Of a stretch of 50,000 bases of DNA, positions 8,343 to 18,555 are shown piece after piece. Under the pieces are notes generated by a model. It was not told where the DNA came from and made no database searches. It worked only from the letters and a program-made list of their open reading frames with translations. Made by a program: the position numbers and the translations under genes. The stretch is from Wenzhouxiangella sp. XN201 (GTDB lineage: Bacteria > Pseudomonadota > Gammaproteobacteria > Xanthomonadales > Wenzhouxiangellaceae), in assembly GCF_011008905.1 (NCBI RefSeq), contig NZ_JAAIVI010000021.1:46163-96162 (forward strand), given 5' to 3'. Position 1 is the stretch's first letter. Every line of letters starts with the position of its first letter.

Positions 8343-9884
8343 CTAGTGCCGGAAGTGCCTCCGCCCGGTCAGCACCATCGCAATGCCGTGCTTGTCGCAG
8401 GCTTCAATCACTTCACCGTCACGCTTCGACCCACCCGGCTGGATCACTGCGCGGATGCCGTGCTCGGCCGCTGCCTCGATGCTGTCGGCGAAGGGGAAGA
8501 AGGCATCGGAGGCCATCACTGCGCCGTCCAGGGATAGCCCGGCGGCCTCGGCCTTGAGTGCGGCAAAGCGGGCCGAGTCGACGCGGCTCATCTGGCCGGC
8601 GCCGATGCCAACGGTGGCGCGGTCTTTCGCGTAGACGATGGCGTTGGAGCGCACCATGCGAACGGCTGCCCAGGCAAAGCGCAGGTCGTCGAGCTCGGCC
8701 TCGGTGGGTGGCCGTTCGGTGACGACTTCCAGATCGGGCAAGCTATGCCAGTCATCGGCCTGCTGCACCAGCCAGCCGCCGTCGATGGCGCGAAGCTCGA
8801 GCGGCTGCGGTGCGGCGCTGCCGGGCGTGAGGACGCGCACATTGGGTTTTCTGGCCAGACGCTTGCTGGCCTCTTGGCTGACTGCCGGCGCGATCAACAC
8901 TTCCATGAACTGCTGCGTCAGGCGCTCGGCGAGTTCTTCGTCGACTTCGCGATTGACCGCGATGATGCCGCCGAAGGCCGAGGTCGGATCGCAGGCCAGG
9001 GCCTTGTCGTAGGCCTCGGCCACGGAGCTGCCCTGGGCCGCGCCGCAGGGATTGGTGTGTTTGACGATGACGCAGGCCGGTGTATCACCCAGGCTGCTCA
9101 CACCCGACCAGGCGGCATCGGCGTCGAGCAGATTGTTATAGCTCAACGGCTTGCCCTGCAGCGGTCGGCAGTTGGCCAGCCCCGTCGGGTTCGCGCCGCG
9201 GACACGATACACACCGGCGGCCTGGTGTGGATTTTCGCCATAGCGCAGCGGCTGGACGGCGTCGAGGGCGAGGTTGAGCCTGGGCGGCAGATCGCTTTCG
9301 GCATCTTGCGCCGACAGCCACTGGCTGATCTGACCGTCATAGGCGCAGGTGTGGGCAAAAGCCTGCGAGGCCAGTTCGCGGCGCTGGCGCTCGTCGGGCA
9401 GTGCGGGCAGGGATTCGATCAGCGCTGGATAGTCATCCGGGTTGCAGAGCACGCACACGTCGCGATGATTCTTGGCCGCGGCGCGCAGCATGGCCGGCCC
9501 GCCGATGTCGATGTTCTCGATCGCCTCGTCGAATGTGCAGTCGGGACGTGCCACCGTCTCGGCAAAGGGATAGAGATTGACCACGACCACATCGATGCGC
9601 TCGATGCCGTGTTCATCCATGGTCTCGGTATCGGACTCGCGCCGTCCGAGAATGCCGCCGTGGATCCTGGGATGCAGGGTCTTGACCCGCCCGCCCATGA
9701 TCTCCGGAAAGCCGGTCAGGGTCGACACCGCGGTGACGGCCAGTCCTGCGTCCTCGAGCGCGCGCGCCGTGCCGCCGGTCGAGAGCAGGCCGAAGCCGGC
9801 TTGTGCCAGGGCTTGGCCAAGGGGCACCAGGCCGGATTTATCGGACACGCTCAACAGCGCCCAGCGGTGGCTCGCTTGACTCAT
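8343..9884 (-). CDS. purH: Bifunctional AICAR transformylase/IMP cyclohydrolase
   Basis: PurH carries out the last two steps of IMP synthesis: formyl transfer from 10-formyl-THF to AICAR, then ring closure. The 513-residue length is that of a full two-domain enzyme. The N-terminal cyclohydrolase domain (about 1-195) shows [34 protein letters not shown] and [16 protein letters not shown]. The transformylase domain has [12 protein letters not shown], the KHTNPCGAA block with the catalytic Lys-His pair, SAFGGI and the terminal [13 protein letters not shown]. It begins 7 bases after the fis stop, so fis and purH are co-transcribed. Confidence 0.97.
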   Translation of the reverse strand: MSQASHRWALLSVSDKSGLVPLGQALAQAGFGLLSTGGTARALEDAGLAVTAVSTLTGFPEIMGGRVKTLHPRIHGGILGRRESDTETMDEHGIERIDVVVVNLYPFAETVARPDCTFDEAIENIDIGGPAMLRAAAKNHRDVCVLCNPDDYPALIESLPALPDERQRRELASQAFAHTCAYDGQISQWLSAQDAESDLPPRLNLALDAVQPLRYGENPHQAAGVYRVRGANPTGLANCRPLQGKPLSYNNLLDADAAWSGVSSLGDTPACVIVKHTNPCGAAQGSSVAEAYDKALACDPTSAFGGIIAVNREVDEELAERLTQQFMEVLIAPAVSQEASKRLARKPNVRVLTPGSAAPQPLELRAIDGGWLVQQADDWHSLPDLEVVTERPPTEAELDDLRFAWAAVRMVRSNAIVYAKDRATVGIGAGQMSRVDSARFAALKAEAAGLSLDGAVMASDAFFPFADSIEAAAEHGIRAVIQPGGSKRDGEVIEACDKHGIAMVLTGRRHFRH

Positions 9885-9891
9885 GGTCGCC

Positions 9892-10143
9892 TTACTCCAG
9901 GCCGTAGCGCCGGATGCGGTTGCGCAGGGTGGTGCGGGTGATGCCGAGCATGTCGGCCGCGCGCGACTGGTTGCCGCCGGTGTGCTTGAGTACGGTTTCG
10001 ATCAGGGGGCGTTCGGCCTCGGCCATGATCAGCTCGTGCAGGTTGTCCGGCGGAGTCTCGCCCATGTCCGCCAGGTACTTGCGAACAACGCAGCAGACAA
10101 ATTCGTACAGGCGCAGGTTCTCGTCTGCGGGCTTGTCGGACAA
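9892..10143 (-). CDS. fis: DNA-binding protein Fis (TTG start)
   Basis: This is a small nucleoid protein that bends DNA and acts in rRNA promoter activation and recombination. The 83-residue translation ends in the Fis helix-turn-helix (GGNQSRAADMLGITRTTLRNR, then IRRYGLE, about 56-83), and LIMAEAERPLIETVL is the dimer helix. The only suitable start is TTG at 10143, with GAGGA about 9 bases upstream and the N-terminus reading MSDKPADEN. The position, downstream of a DUF3426 gene and upstream of purH, matches the Xanthomonas arrangement rather than the enteric dusB-fis operon. A 69-base AT-rich gap upstream may hold an extra promoter. Confidence 0.93.
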   Translation of the reverse strand: MSDKPADENLRLYEFVCCVVRKYLADMGETPPDNLHELIMAEAERPLIETVLKHTGGNQSRAADMLGITRTTLRNRIRRYGLE

Positions 10144-10212
10144 CTTATGAGTTCCTCAATACTGCTTGGATGCCGGCTTCGCGCCGAGCAAACAAAGATA
10201 ACACACTCTTAA

Positions 10213-10980
10213 CTAATGAAAGCGCATCTGAAAGCCCGCCGGATCGCTGGTGCCGATCACGAATTCCAGCACCAGCGGCATGATCCGGCCGGCGGCGAGG
10301 CCGCGCTCGAGCGCTTCGCGGTCCTGGATGTACTCCTCGGGCGTCACTCGCCGTACCCCCAGCACCTGCTGGCTGGCGTCGTAGAAGCGAAACTCGATTA
10401 CCGGGAAGGGAATGGCGGTTTCGGCCTGGTTGCGCAGACTGGTGCTGACGATCACCGCGTCGTCCAGGCTGGGGTGGGGATGCATGTCGCGCGAGACGAT
10501 CTGGACGGTCTGGTTGGGATCGAGTGCGGCATCGGGCTGGACCGAGGAGCCAAGCCAGCGGGCAATCGGCGAGCCGGGAGTCTGCCACAGCGCCCAGAGC
10601 TGGATCAGCAGCAAAACCAGCAGGACCGCACTGAGCGCCGGCCAGAAATGGCGCCGCACGATCGAGTCCCCGCCCGGCGGCGTCGGCTCGGTGAACAGAT
10701 CGTCGGTCTCGATTTCGTCCGGCACCGGTTCGAACGCCACCGGCAGTTCGGCCTGCCTCAGTTCCACATGCTCGAGCAGCGGCGGCATGCCTTCGCCGCG
10801 CAAGGCTTCATCGGATTGATCGGGGCGGTGTTCGAACAACTCCGACAGGCTGTTGAAGGTCTTGCCGCAGCTGCCACAACGCACGACACCGGCCGCTTCG
10901 GCCAGCAGCCGGGCCCGCAGTTCGTAGACGGCCTGGCATCCGGGGCAGCGAGTGAACATGCCGGCTTGCTCAGCCGTCAT
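10213..10980 (-). CDS. Zinc-ribbon membrane protein, DUF3426
   Basis: This 255-residue protein of unknown function belongs to the MJ0042-type zinc-ribbon/DUF3426 family. The N-terminus holds two CXXC pairs (C12-PG-C15 and C35-GS-C38) in a small zinc ribbon. An acidic linker follows, then one transmembrane helix (about 113-135, ALSAVLLVLLLIQLWAL) and a C-terminal domain (about 145-255) with the DUF3426 features VSRDMHPHPSLDDAVIVST and FYDASQQVLGVRRV. The topology is probably ribbon in the cytoplasm and C-terminal domain in the periplasm. It overlaps the upstream DUF4124 gene by 11 bases and precedes fis, a pairing often seen in this order. Confidence 0.88.
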   Translation of the reverse strand: MTAEQAGMFTRCPGCQAVYELRARLLAEAAGVVRCGSCGKTFNSLSELFEHRPDQSDEALRGEGMPPLLEHVELRQAELPVAFEPVPDEIETDDLFTEPTPPGGDSIVRRHFWPALSAVLLVLLLIQLWALWQTPGSPIARWLGSSVQPDAALDPNQTVQIVSRDMHPHPSLDDAVIVSTSLRNQAETAIPFPVIEFRFYDASQQVLGVRRVTPEEYIQDREALERGLAAGRIMPLVLEFVIGTSDPAGFQMRFH

Positions 10981-11602
10981 TTTCGGAGCCGGTCAGCTCC
11001 CGGTAGCGTTCGAGGTCGGCCATGAATTGCTCCCGGGTTTCGGCCTCGCGCTGCTTGAGCCGCTCCAGTTCACCGCGTAGCCGACGCAGTTCCGCGCGGG
11101 TCTCGTCGACGGCCTCGGACAGGTCGGCGGGCACGGCTGTCCCCTTGCGGCTGTAGGGGGCAGCGCGCGCCACAAGGGTCTCGAATCGTCTGTCCATCAG
11201 CCCGAGCGCCGTGCGCGTGGAGGTGCGTTGGCTTTCGATTCCGGCCAGTTGCATCTCCATGCCGTCCATCAGGTTCTGCTCGCTGCTGAAGGTGGCAGTC
11301 AGCAGGCGGTCGCGGCTGGCCTGGCTGCGGCGCTCGGCCTCGCGTTCGGCCTCTTCAGCGCGCTGGCGCCGACGCTCGGCGATTTCCTCGGGACTGAGCG
11401 CCGGTTCGACCCGTTCGCGCACGGTGCCGTCCGGCCCCAGGCGCACGTAACCGTAGTCCTTGAATTCCGGCGGCACCATCTGGCCGTAGTGGACTTCGCC
11501 GTCGTCGTCCACCCAGCGATAGTAGGCCTGGGCCAGCGCGGAGGTGCTCGCCAGCAGCAGAGATAGTGAAATGATCAGGATGCGCAGCATGGAAGGAATC
11601 AT
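10970..11602 (-). CDS. Secreted coiled-coil protein with DUF4124 domain
   Basis: This 210-residue exported protein has a signal peptide (MIPSMLRILIISLSLLL then ASTSALA, cleaved before QAYYRW). A short DUF4124 domain follows (YRWVDDDGEVHYGQMVPP, the 'W.D..G..hy.d.pP' pattern). The rest (about 80-205) is a charged coiled coil rich in E, R and L. I chose the ATG at 11602 because it overlaps the pyrE stop as ATGA; ATG 11590 is an alternative that also keeps the signal peptide. The role is unknown, perhaps in the cell envelope. Confidence 0.8.
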   Translation of the reverse strand: MIPSMLRILIISLSLLLASTSALAQAYYRWVDDDGEVHYGQMVPPEFKDYGYVRLGPDGTVRERVEPALSPEEIAERRRQRAEEAEREAERRSQASRDRLLTATFSSEQNLMDGMEMQLAGIESQRTSTRTALGLMDRRFETLVARAAPYSRKGTAVPADLSEAVDETRAELRRLRGELERLKQREAETREQFMADLERYRELTGSENDG

Positions 11603-12243
11603 ACGCCGTGGCGTTGCCGGTAGCCTATCATGGCATCCAGGCGATCGGGTGCGTGGTCGTGCGTACGCAGCCACTCGATCAGGTCACGCAGGCCGGCAAT
11701 GGCGACGACCTGCAGGCCCTGGGCGGAAACGGCCTGGACGGCCGAACGCTCGTCACCGGCACCTTTTTCCTCCCGATCAAGCGCGATAACGACTCCGACA
11801 GCCTGGGCGCCGGCTGCCATGATCAGCTCAAGCGATTCTGCCACCGAGGTGCCCGCGCTGATCACGTCATCGACAATCAGTACGCGGCCTTCAAGTGGCG
11901 CACCGACCAGCTGCCCGCCCTCGCCGTGATCCTTGGCTTCCTTGCGGTTGTAAGTGAAGGGCACATCGATGTCGTGGTCCCTCGCCAGGCTCATGGCCAC
12001 CGCCGTGGCCAGCGGAATTCCCTTGTAGGCTGGCCCGAAGAGCATGTCGAACTCGAGCCCGGAATCGACGATGGCATCGGCATAGCAACGTGCCAGGGTG
12101 TCGATTGCGCGGCCGGTACTGAACTCGCCGGCGTTGAAGAAATAGGGGCTGATGCGCCCCGATTTGAGCGTGAACTCGCCAAAGCGCAGCGCCTCGCGAT
12201 CGAGTGCCAACTGCAGGAAACGGTCTGTCCAGGGTTTGAGCAT
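11599..12243 (-). CDS. pyrE: Orotate phosphoribosyltransferase
   Basis: PyrE joins orotate to PRPP to form OMP. The 214-residue protein has the family's KSGRISPYFFNAG start region, LFGPAYKGIPLA, YNRKEAKDHGEGG and the PRPP-binding motif VLIVDDVISAGTSV. Length is normal. It is the first gene of the minus-strand run. The 126-base gap to xthA on the other strand must contain the two divergent promoters, though I could not assign clear boxes. Confidence 0.97.
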   Translation of the reverse strand: MLKPWTDRFLQLALDREALRFGEFTLKSGRISPYFFNAGEFSTGRAIDTLARCYADAIVDSGLEFDMLFGPAYKGIPLATAVAMSLARDHDIDVPFTYNRKEAKDHGEGGQLVGAPLEGRVLIVDDVISAGTSVAESLELIMAAGAQAVGVVIALDREEKGAGDERSAVQAVSAQGLQVVAIAGLRDLIEWLRTHDHAPDRLDAMIGYRQRHGV

Positions 12244-12369
12244 GGCGTCATTCTAGGCGATGGTCCGGTTGGCGTCATGCGCACCTGCATTCTTTTGCCC
12301 CGCGGTCGGCAGGCAGTGGCCGGGCTTGCTTGGGCTACCATACGACGCTGGCTTCCAGAAAACTCCGGC

Positions 12370-13137
12370 ATGAGAATTATCAGCCTCAACGCCAACGGCA
12401 TTCGCGCGGCCCATCGCAAGGGTTTCTTCGATTGGTTGAAGAAGCAGGATGCCGATTTTGTCTGCATCCAGGAGACCAAGGCCCAGCACTGGCAACTGGC
12501 CGACCGCGACTTCTTTCCAATCGGCTATCACTGCTACTACCACGATGCCGAGAAGAAGGGCTACTCGGGGGTGGCGCTGTATTCGAAGCACCAGCCGGTG
12601 CGGGTGGTCTACGGTCTGGGCTGGGAGGATTTCGACCGGGAGGGCCGCTGGCTGCAGGCCGATTTCGAGGACCTGAGCGTGGTCTCGCTCTACCTGCCCT
12701 CCGGCACTTCGAAGGACGAGCGTCAGCAGTTCAAGTACCGCTGCATGGAACGTCTCCATCCACATCTTGAAGAGCTGGCCGGCCACGACCGCGATTACGT
12801 CATCTGCGGCGACTGGAACATCGCCCACAAGGAAATCGATCTCAAGAACTGGAAGGCCAATCAGAAGAACTCCGGCTTCCTGCCCGAGGAGCGGGCCTGG
12901 CTTGACGAGGTGTTCGGACCGGTCGGGATGGTCGATGCCTTTCGCCGGGTCGACCCCAACCCGGATCGCTACACCTGGTGGTCCCAACGCGGACGGGCGC
13001 GCGAGAAGAACGTGGGCTGGCGCATCGACTACCAGGTCACCACCTCAGGCCTGGCCGAACGTGCACGCTCGGCCGAGATCTACACCGATGAGAACTTTTC
13101 CGATCACGCCCCGCTGATTCTCGATTATGACGACTGA
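12370..13137 (+). CDS. xthA: Exodeoxyribonuclease III
   Basis: ExoIII acts in base excision repair as an AP endonuclease and 3' exonuclease/phosphatase. The 255-residue protein starts MRIISLNANGIRAA. It has the metal-binding IQETKAQ (E), the YSGVALYSK block, VSLYLPSGT, CGDWNIAHKEIDLKN (D and N of the active site), WWSQRGRAREKNVGWRIDY and the terminal SDHAPLIL (D-H pair). It is monocistronic in start but overlaps the downstream permease by 11 bases. A long frame starting at 11608 is an antisense artefact over pyrE; the real start is the ATG at 12370. Confidence 0.95.
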   Translation: MRIISLNANGIRAAHRKGFFDWLKKQDADFVCIQETKAQHWQLADRDFFPIGYHCYYHDAEKKGYSGVALYSKHQPVRVVYGLGWEDFDREGRWLQADFEDLSVVSLYLPSGTSKDERQQFKYRCMERLHPHLEELAGHDRDYVICGDWNIAHKEIDLKNWKANQKNSGFLPEERAWLDEVFGPVGMVDAFRRVDPNPDRYTWWSQRGRAREKNVGWRIDYQVTTSGLAERARSAEIYTDENFSDHAPLILDYDD

Positions 13138-14470
13138 GTCGGCCACCGGCTGGCGGCATGCCTGGGCGGTCTATACCCGGCCGACGGTGCTGCGCATGTT
13201 GCTGCTGGGGTTTTCCGCCGGCATACCGTACATGCTGGTGTTTTCCACCCTGACCGCCTGGCTGCGCGACGAAGGGGTATCGCGCACGGCCATCGGCTTC
13301 TTCGCCTGGATCGGCATCACCTACTCGATCAAGGTCTTCTGGTCGCCGGTCGTCGACCGTGTGCGCCTGCCGCTTCTGACCCGGGCCTTCGGCCAGCGTC
13401 GCGGCTGGATGCTGCTGGCCCAGATCGGCATCATGGCCGGCCTGGCCGGGATGGCGCTGACCGATCCGACCATGCAACTGACCCAGGTCGCTTTGCTGGC
13501 CGTGCTGGTGGCCTTTTCGGCGGCCACCCAGGACATCACCATCGACGCCTTCCGGATCGAATCCGACAGCAACGAGTTCCAGGCCGCCCTGGCCGGGACC
13601 TATGTGCTCGGTTACAGGATGGCCCTGCTCGCCACCGGTGCCGGTGCGCTCTACATCGCCGACTTTGCCACCTGGACGCTCGCCTACCTGTGCATGAGCG
13701 CGCTGGTGCTCGTGGGCGTGTTCGCGGTGCTGATTTCCCCCGAGCCTACCTCGCTGGAGCGGCTCGACATCGAGCAGGATCCACTTGTGATCGGCTACCG
13801 CGAACGATCGCGTCTCAGGGGCCGGTTCCAGGACGTCGGCGCCTGGCTGACCGGCGCGGTGGTTGCACCGCTGGTGGATTTCTTCCGCCGCAACGGCTGG
13901 ATGGCGCTGGCCGTGCTGGCCCTGATCGGCTTGTTCAAGGTCTCCGACATCTCGATGGCGGCGATGGCCAACCCGCTTTACCTGGACCTGGGCTTCAGCT
14001 TAAGCGAGATCGCCACGGTCACCAACGTGTTCGGCATCGCCATGACCATCACCGGTGGACTGCTCGGCGGGGTGCTGGTGGCGCGCTACGGTCTGATGCC
14101 GATGCTGCTGGCCTCGGCCATCATCGTGGCGGTGACCAACCTGCTGTTCGCCTGGCTGGCGACCATCGGCGCCGAACTCTGGGCGCTGTTCATGACCATC
14201 GGCGCCGACAACCTGGCCAACGGCCTGTCGGCTACGGTCTTCATCGCCTGGCTGTCGGCGCTGGTCAGTCGCCGCTACACGGCAACGCAATACGCCCTGT
14301 TCAGCTCCTTCATGACCCTGCCGGGCAAGCTGCTGGGCGGCCCGTCGGGCTGGATCGTCGACAACGCCGGCTACGTGTTTTTCTTCCTCTACGCCTCGGC
14401 GCTGGGTATTCCGGCCATTCTGCTGATCCTGTGGTTGATGAGCCGTCGTTACGACGCGACCACGTCCTGA
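13127..14470 (+). CDS. ampG: AmpG-type MFS permease
   Basis: AmpG carries GlcNAc-anhydroMurNAc (muropeptides) into the cytoplasm for cell-wall recycling. The 447-residue protein has about 12 hydrophobic segments and the family start LLLGFSAGIPYMLVFSTLTAWL. FVWSPVVDR-like (KVFWSPVVDRVRLP), RRGWMLL, SAATQDITIDAFRIE and the late LPGKLLGGPSGWIVD block are also present. DITIDAFRIE and GWIVD are typical of AmpG rather than sugar transporters. A cytosolic partner of recycling, anmK, lies 20 kb downstream. The gene overlaps xthA by 11 bases and ends before an intrinsic terminator. Confidence 0.85.
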   Translation: MTTESATGWRHAWAVYTRPTVLRMLLLGFSAGIPYMLVFSTLTAWLRDEGVSRTAIGFFAWIGITYSIKVFWSPVVDRVRLPLLTRAFGQRRGWMLLAQIGIMAGLAGMALTDPTMQLTQVALLAVLVAFSAATQDITIDAFRIESDSNEFQAALAGTYVLGYRMALLATGAGALYIADFATWTLAYLCMSALVLVGVFAVLISPEPTSLERLDIEQDPLVIGYRERSRLRGRFQDVGAWLTGAVVAPLVDFFRRNGWMALAVLALIGLFKVSDISMAAMANPLYLDLGFSLSEIATVTNVFGIAMTITGGLLGGVLVARYGLMPMLLASAIIVAVTNLLFAWLATIGAELWALFMTIGADNLANGLSATVFIAWLSALVSRRYTATQYALFSSFMTLPGKLLGGPSGWIVDNAGYVFFFLYASALGIPAILLILWLMSRRYDATTS

Positions 14471-14491
14471 ACGATCGGGTCATGGCTGCCG

Positions 14492-14516
14492 GCGGGATGG
14501 ATTTCCCGCTATTTTT
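14492..14516 (+). terminator. Intrinsic terminator after ampG
   Basis: GCGGGA (14492-14497) pairs with TCCCGC (14504-14509) across a TGGATT loop and is followed by TATTTTT. It separates the xthA-ampG transcript from the zwf promoter that starts 11 bases later. Confidence 0.75.
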
Positions 14517-14526
14517 GGTGCCATGG

Positions 14527-14555
14527 GTGACAGCGCTGTCGTAAAGCGCTACGCT
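14527..14555 (+). promoter_or_regulatory. zwf promoter with LacI-type operator
   Basis: A -35-like GTGACA (14527-14532) and a -10-like TACGCT (14550-14555) are 17 bases apart. The perfect 12-bp palindrome GACAGCGCTGTC (14529-14540) starts inside the -35 box, and a second AGCGCT lies at about 14545-14550. The geometry is the same as at the LacI gene and the TonB receptor, where operator and promoter overlap identically. A purine-rich aaagga lies upstream of the zwf ATG at 14579. Binding by the LacI-type protein encoded at 21895 is inferred. Confidence 0.75.
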
Positions 14556-14578
14556 AGTGCGCGTCAAAGGAACACGCT

Positions 14579-16039
14579 ATGTCGATTCAAGCCGCCTCCA
14601 ACCTGGTCATTTTCGGCGCTACCGGCGACCTCGCCCAGCGCATGCTGCTGCCGTCGTTGTTCGGTCTCGAGCGCGACGGATTGCTGCCGGAAGATCTTCG
14701 GATCCTCGGTTGTGCCCGCACCGAGATGTCGCGCGAGGCGTTTGCCGAACTTTGCCGCGAGGGCATCGCTGAGCGCGCAACGGCGGACGATCAGCCTTCT
14801 GTTGATCGATTGCTCGAACGGCTGGACTATCACTCTGTCGACCTGTCGTTGGAAGATTCGGTCGAGACATTGACCGGGCATATTCGGCGGCGGCGTGCCG
14901 ATGGAGACATTCTGTTTCACCTGTCCACGGCGCCAAGCTGGTACGCCACGATTTGCGCGGCCCTGGCGCAGGCCGGGCTCAATGACCCGGGCGCCCGGGT
15001 CATGCTGGAAAAACCCATCGGCCACGATCTCGAAAGCTCCATTTCCATCAACGAGGGTGTCGGCGAGGTTTTCGACGAATCGCAGATCTATCGCGTCGAC
15101 CATTATCTGGGCAAGGATGGCGTTCAGAACCTGCTGGCCTTGCGGTTCAGTAATGCCCTGTTCGAGCCCATCTGGAACGCCCAGCACATCGAACAGGTGC
15201 AGATCACGGTGGCCGAAACTGTCGGCGTGGAGGATCGTGCCGGCTATTACGACAACTATGGCGCCATGCGCGACATGGTGCAGAATCACATGCTGCAACT
15301 GCTTTGCCTGACCGCCATGGAGCCGCCGTCGCACTTCGAGCCGACCGCGGTACGTAACGAAAAGTTGAAGGTGCTCAATTCGCTTCGCCCCATGACCGGA
15401 GAAGCGCTGGACAAGAACACAGTCGCCGGCCAGTACACGGCTGGGGCGATCGATGGTCAGGCGGTTCCCGGCTACCTCGAAGAACTGGGCAAGGACAGTC
15501 GAACCGAGACTTATGTTGCCCTGCGTGCTCACATCGACAATTGGCGCTGGTCGGGGGTGCCGTTCTATCTGCGTACGGGCAAGCGCATGCCCCACCGCCT
15601 GACCGAGATCTACATCCGCTTCCGGCCCGTGCCCCACTCGATCTACGGCACCGCGGGCGGCGCCATGCAGCCGAACGCGCTGATCATCCGGCTACAGCCC
15701 GAAGAGCATATCGCCCTGTGTCTGATGAACAAGAAGCCGGGACTGGACCGTGACGGCGTCCAACTCAGCCAGGTTGCGCTCGACCTGGATCGCCACAACG
15801 CTTTCGACCAGGAACACCGGCGCCTCGCCTACGAACGCCTTTATCTCGACGCCATCGAGGGCAACAGCACGCTTTTCGTGCGACGCGACGAAGTGGAAAC
15901 GGCCTGGGGATGGGTCGACTCGATCTACGAGGGCTGGCAAAAACGGGAGGCTGCGCCAAAGGCTTATCCGGCCGGCACCTGGGGGCCGTCGAGCGCCGTG
16001 GCCCTGACCGAACGACACGGCCACAGCTGGCGGGAGTAG
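14579..16039 (+). CDS. zwf: Glucose-6-phosphate 1-dehydrogenase
   Basis: Zwf oxidises glucose-6-phosphate to 6-phosphogluconolactone with reduction of NAD(P)+, the entry to the Entner-Doudoroff route. The 486-residue protein has the Rossmann motif VIFGATGDLAQRMLLPSL and the catalytic signature RVDHYLGKDGVQNLLALRF (motif RIDHYLGKE, with a D in place of the last E). EPIWN, the REAYDDYGAMRDMVQNH-like block (GYYDNYGAMRDMVQNHMLQ) and FYLRTGKRMP follow. It is the first gene of zwf-pgl-edd-glk-eda and follows a LacI-type operator. The 3-base gap to pgl shows tight coupling. Confidence 0.96.
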   Translation: MSIQAASNLVIFGATGDLAQRMLLPSLFGLERDGLLPEDLRILGCARTEMSREAFAELCREGIAERATADDQPSVDRLLERLDYHSVDLSLEDSVETLTGHIRRRRADGDILFHLSTAPSWYATICAALAQAGLNDPGARVMLEKPIGHDLESSISINEGVGEVFDESQIYRVDHYLGKDGVQNLLALRFSNALFEPIWNAQHIEQVQITVAETVGVEDRAGYYDNYGAMRDMVQNHMLQLLCLTAMEPPSHFEPTAVRNEKLKVLNSLRPMTGEALDKNTVAGQYTAGAIDGQAVPGYLEELGKDSRTETYVALRAHIDNWRWSGVPFYLRTGKRMPHRLTEIYIRFRPVPHSIYGTAGGAMQPNALIIRLQPEEHIALCLMNKKPGLDRDGVQLSQVALDLDRHNAFDQEHRRLAYERLYLDAIEGNSTLFVRRDEVETAWGWVDSIYEGWQKREAAPKAYPAGTWGPSSAVALTERHGHSWRE

Positions 16040-16042
16040 GGC

Positions 16043-16738
16043 GTGGCCGATTTCATCGAACATCCCGATTTCGACACGCTGTGCAATGTGCTGGCGCCGA
16101 GGCTCGCCCAGGCGCTTCGTAACGCTGTGGCAGAACGCAGCGCCGCATCCATGGCGCTGGCCGGCGGGTCGACGCCGTTTCCGCTCTATCGCCGCCTCGC
16201 CAGCGAAGCATTGGACTGGCCGCGCGTGACGCTGTTGCCCGGCGATGAGCGCTGGGTTGCCGCTGACCATGATGCCTGCAACCTGCGCGCGATCCGGGCG
16301 GCCTTCGACGACGTCGACCCTCGTTTCGGCAAGCTCGTGCCCGATACGCCGGGCCCCGAACCGTCGCTGGAAACCGCAAGACGCACGCTGGCCGAAACGC
16401 CCGCACCATTCGACGCCTGCGTGCTGGGTATGGGTGCCGACGGACATTTCGCCTCGTTGTTTCCCGCCGCGCCGGAACTCGATGTCGGTCTCGATCCCGC
16501 CGGCAGCGAAGCCCTGGTGATCGTCACACCCGACCCGATGCCCGAAGACGCGCCGTTCGAGCGCGTCTCGCTGACCCTTTCGGCGATTGCGGCCAGTCGT
16601 TACCTGGTACTGGTCCTGCGCGGTCGGCGCAAGCGCGAGGTGCTGGAATCCGCGCGCGGCGCCGACCCGCGCGACTGTCCCGTCGCCGCGCTTCTGGCGC
16701 ATAACGGCCCGCCGCTGGAAATACACTGGAGTCCATGA
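16043..16738 (+). CDS. pgl: 6-phosphogluconolactonase (GTG start)
   Basis: Pgl hydrolyses 6-phosphogluconolactone to 6-phosphogluconate. The 231-residue protein is of the SOL/DevB type. [16 protein letters not shown] (sugar-phosphate binding) is followed by [35 protein letters not shown], the [19 protein letters not shown] block and, near the end, [17 protein letters not shown]. It starts with GTG 3 bases after the zwf stop and overlaps edd by 4 bases (ATGA), so it is part of the same operon. Confidence 0.95.
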   Translation: MADFIEHPDFDTLCNVLAPRLAQALRNAVAERSAASMALAGGSTPFPLYRRLASEALDWPRVTLLPGDERWVAADHDACNLRAIRAAFDDVDPRFGKLVPDTPGPEPSLETARRTLAETPAPFDACVLGMGADGHFASLFPAAPELDVGLDPAGSEALVIVTPDPMPEDAPFERVSLTLSAIAASRYLVLVLRGRRKREVLESARGADPRDCPVAALLAHNGPPLEIHWSP

Positions 16739-18555
16739 GCATGCATCCGACCATCGAGTCCGTCACCGAGCGAATTCGAAAGCGCTCCGAGGCGAGTCGC
16801 TCGAGTTATCTCGAGCGTATTGACGGTGCCGTTGGCTCCGGTCCAGCGCGCTCGCGCGTCAGCTGTAGCAACGTCGCGCACGCCTTCGCCGCTTCCGGCG
16901 AGGACAAGCCCGTTCTCAAGGCCATGCAGGCGCCCAACATTGGAATCGTCACGGCCTACAACGACATGCTTTCCGCCCACCAGCCGCTGGAAAAATTCCC
17001 CGCGCTGATCAAGTTCGCTGCCCAGAGCCGCGGCTGCAGCGCGCAGGTCGCCGGTGGCGTACCCGCGATGTGTGACGGGGTCACGCAGGGTCAGCCGGGG
17101 ATGGAGCTGTCGCTGTTCTCGCGCGACGTGATTGCCCAAGCCACGGCCGTGGCGCTGTCGCACAACACCTTCGATGCAGCCCTGCTGCTGGGCGTTTGCG
17201 ACAAGATCGTGCCGGGCTTGCTGATTGGTGCGCTGGCCTTCGGGCACGTCCCGACCATCCTGGTGCCGGGCGGCCCGATGCCCTCGGGCTTGCCCAACAA
17301 GGAAAAGGCCCGGGTACGCAAGGCCCACGCCGAGGGCAAGGCTTCGCGGGAGGACCTGCTCGAAGCCGAATCACAGTCTTATCATTCACCCGGCACCTGC
17401 ACCTTCTACGGTACGGCCAATTCCAACCAGATGATGATGGAAGTCATGGGTCTTCATCTGCCCGGTAGTGCCTTCGTCAATCCCAATACGACCCTGCGCG
17501 AGCGGCTGACCCTGGCCGCGGGCGAGCGCGCTTGCGAAATCACCGCGCAGGGGGATGCCTTTACACCGCTGGGGCGTACGGTCGACGAGAAGGCCATCGT
17601 CAACGCCATGGTGGGCCTGTCAGCCACCGGCGGTTCGACCAACCACGCCATTCACCTGGTCGCGATAGCGCGTGCAGCCGGCATTGCCATCGACTGGACC
17701 GACCTGGATGAGATCTCCAGGGCCACCCCGCTCCTGACCCGGATCTATCCCAACGGCGAGGCCGACGTGAACCATTTCCACGAGGCGGGCGGCATGGCCT
17801 TCGTGATCCGTGAACTGCTGGATGCCGGCCTGTTGCACCCGGATATCAGGACCATCCATGGCGGCGACCTTTATGCGCAGGCGCAGGACCCGTTCCTCGA
17901 CGGTGAGCGACTCGACTGGAAGCCGGCAGTGGAGCAATCCGGGGACAACGCCATTCTGCGTGGCGCCGAGCGGCCATTTGCCCCGGAAGGCGGAATTCGC
18001 CTGCTGCAGGGCAACCTGGGTCGCGCCATCGTCAAGATATCGGCTGTCGAGCCCGAGCACCGGCGCATCCAGGCACCGGCCCGGGTATTCGACTCGCAGG
18101 ACGAGTTACTCCGGGCGTTTCGCGACGGCGTCCTCGACGGTGACTTCGTGGCCGTCATCCGCGGCCAGGGCCCGCATGGCAACGGCATGCCCGAATTGCA
18201 CAAGCTCACCCCCACGCTGCAGGTTCTCCAGGACCGCGGCCAGCGCGTCGCACTGCTCACCGACGGGCGGATGTCCGGCGCCTCCGGCAGCGTGCTGGCG
18301 GCCATTCACGTGGTCCCGGAAGCGGCCCGGGACGGACTCATCGGTCGGCTCGAAGCGGGCGACGAGGTGATCATCGACGCCGAGATGGGGCGCCTGGACT
18401 GCGCCGTCGATGCCGAGACATTGCGCCGCCGCGAACCGCGTCCCCTCGATCTTGCGGCCAACCGGGCCGGGATCGGGCGTGAACTGTTCGGCGCCATGCG
18501 GGCGCAGGTCAGCGACGCCGAGTCCGGCGCAAGCATCCTGTTTGTGTCCGAATGA
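16735..18555 (+). CDS. edd: Phosphogluconate dehydratase
   Basis: Edd dehydrates 6-phosphogluconate to 2-keto-3-deoxy-6-phosphogluconate. It belongs to the IlvD/Edd family with an iron-sulfur cluster. The 606-residue length is normal for Edd. Visible blocks are [37 protein letters not shown] (cluster cysteine), [14 protein letters not shown] (cluster cysteine), [20 protein letters not shown] and [12 protein letters not shown]. The start overlaps the pgl stop and the stop overlaps glk, each by 4 bases (ATGA). Confidence 0.97.
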   Translation: MSMHPTIESVTERIRKRSEASRSSYLERIDGAVGSGPARSRVSCSNVAHAFAASGEDKPVLKAMQAPNIGIVTAYNDMLSAHQPLEKFPALIKFAAQSRGCSAQVAGGVPAMCDGVTQGQPGMELSLFSRDVIAQATAVALSHNTFDAALLLGVCDKIVPGLLIGALAFGHVPTILVPGGPMPSGLPNKEKARVRKAHAEGKASREDLLEAESQSYHSPGTCTFYGTANSNQMMMEVMGLHLPGSAFVNPNTTLRERLTLAAGERACEITAQGDAFTPLGRTVDEKAIVNAMVGLSATGGSTNHAIHLVAIARAAGIAIDWTDLDEISRATPLLTRIYPNGEADVNHFHEAGGMAFVIRELLDAGLLHPDIRTIHGGDLYAQAQDPFLDGERLDWKPAVEQSGDNAILRGAERPFAPEGGIRLLQGNLGRAIVKISAVEPEHRRIQAPARVFDSQDELLRAFRDGVLDGDFVAVIRGQGPHGNGMPELHKLTPTLQVLQDRGQRVALLTDGRMSGASGSVLAAIHVVPEAARDGLIGRLEAGDEVIIDAEMGRLDCAVDAETLRRREPRPLDLAANRAGIGRELFGAMRAQVSDAESGASILFVSE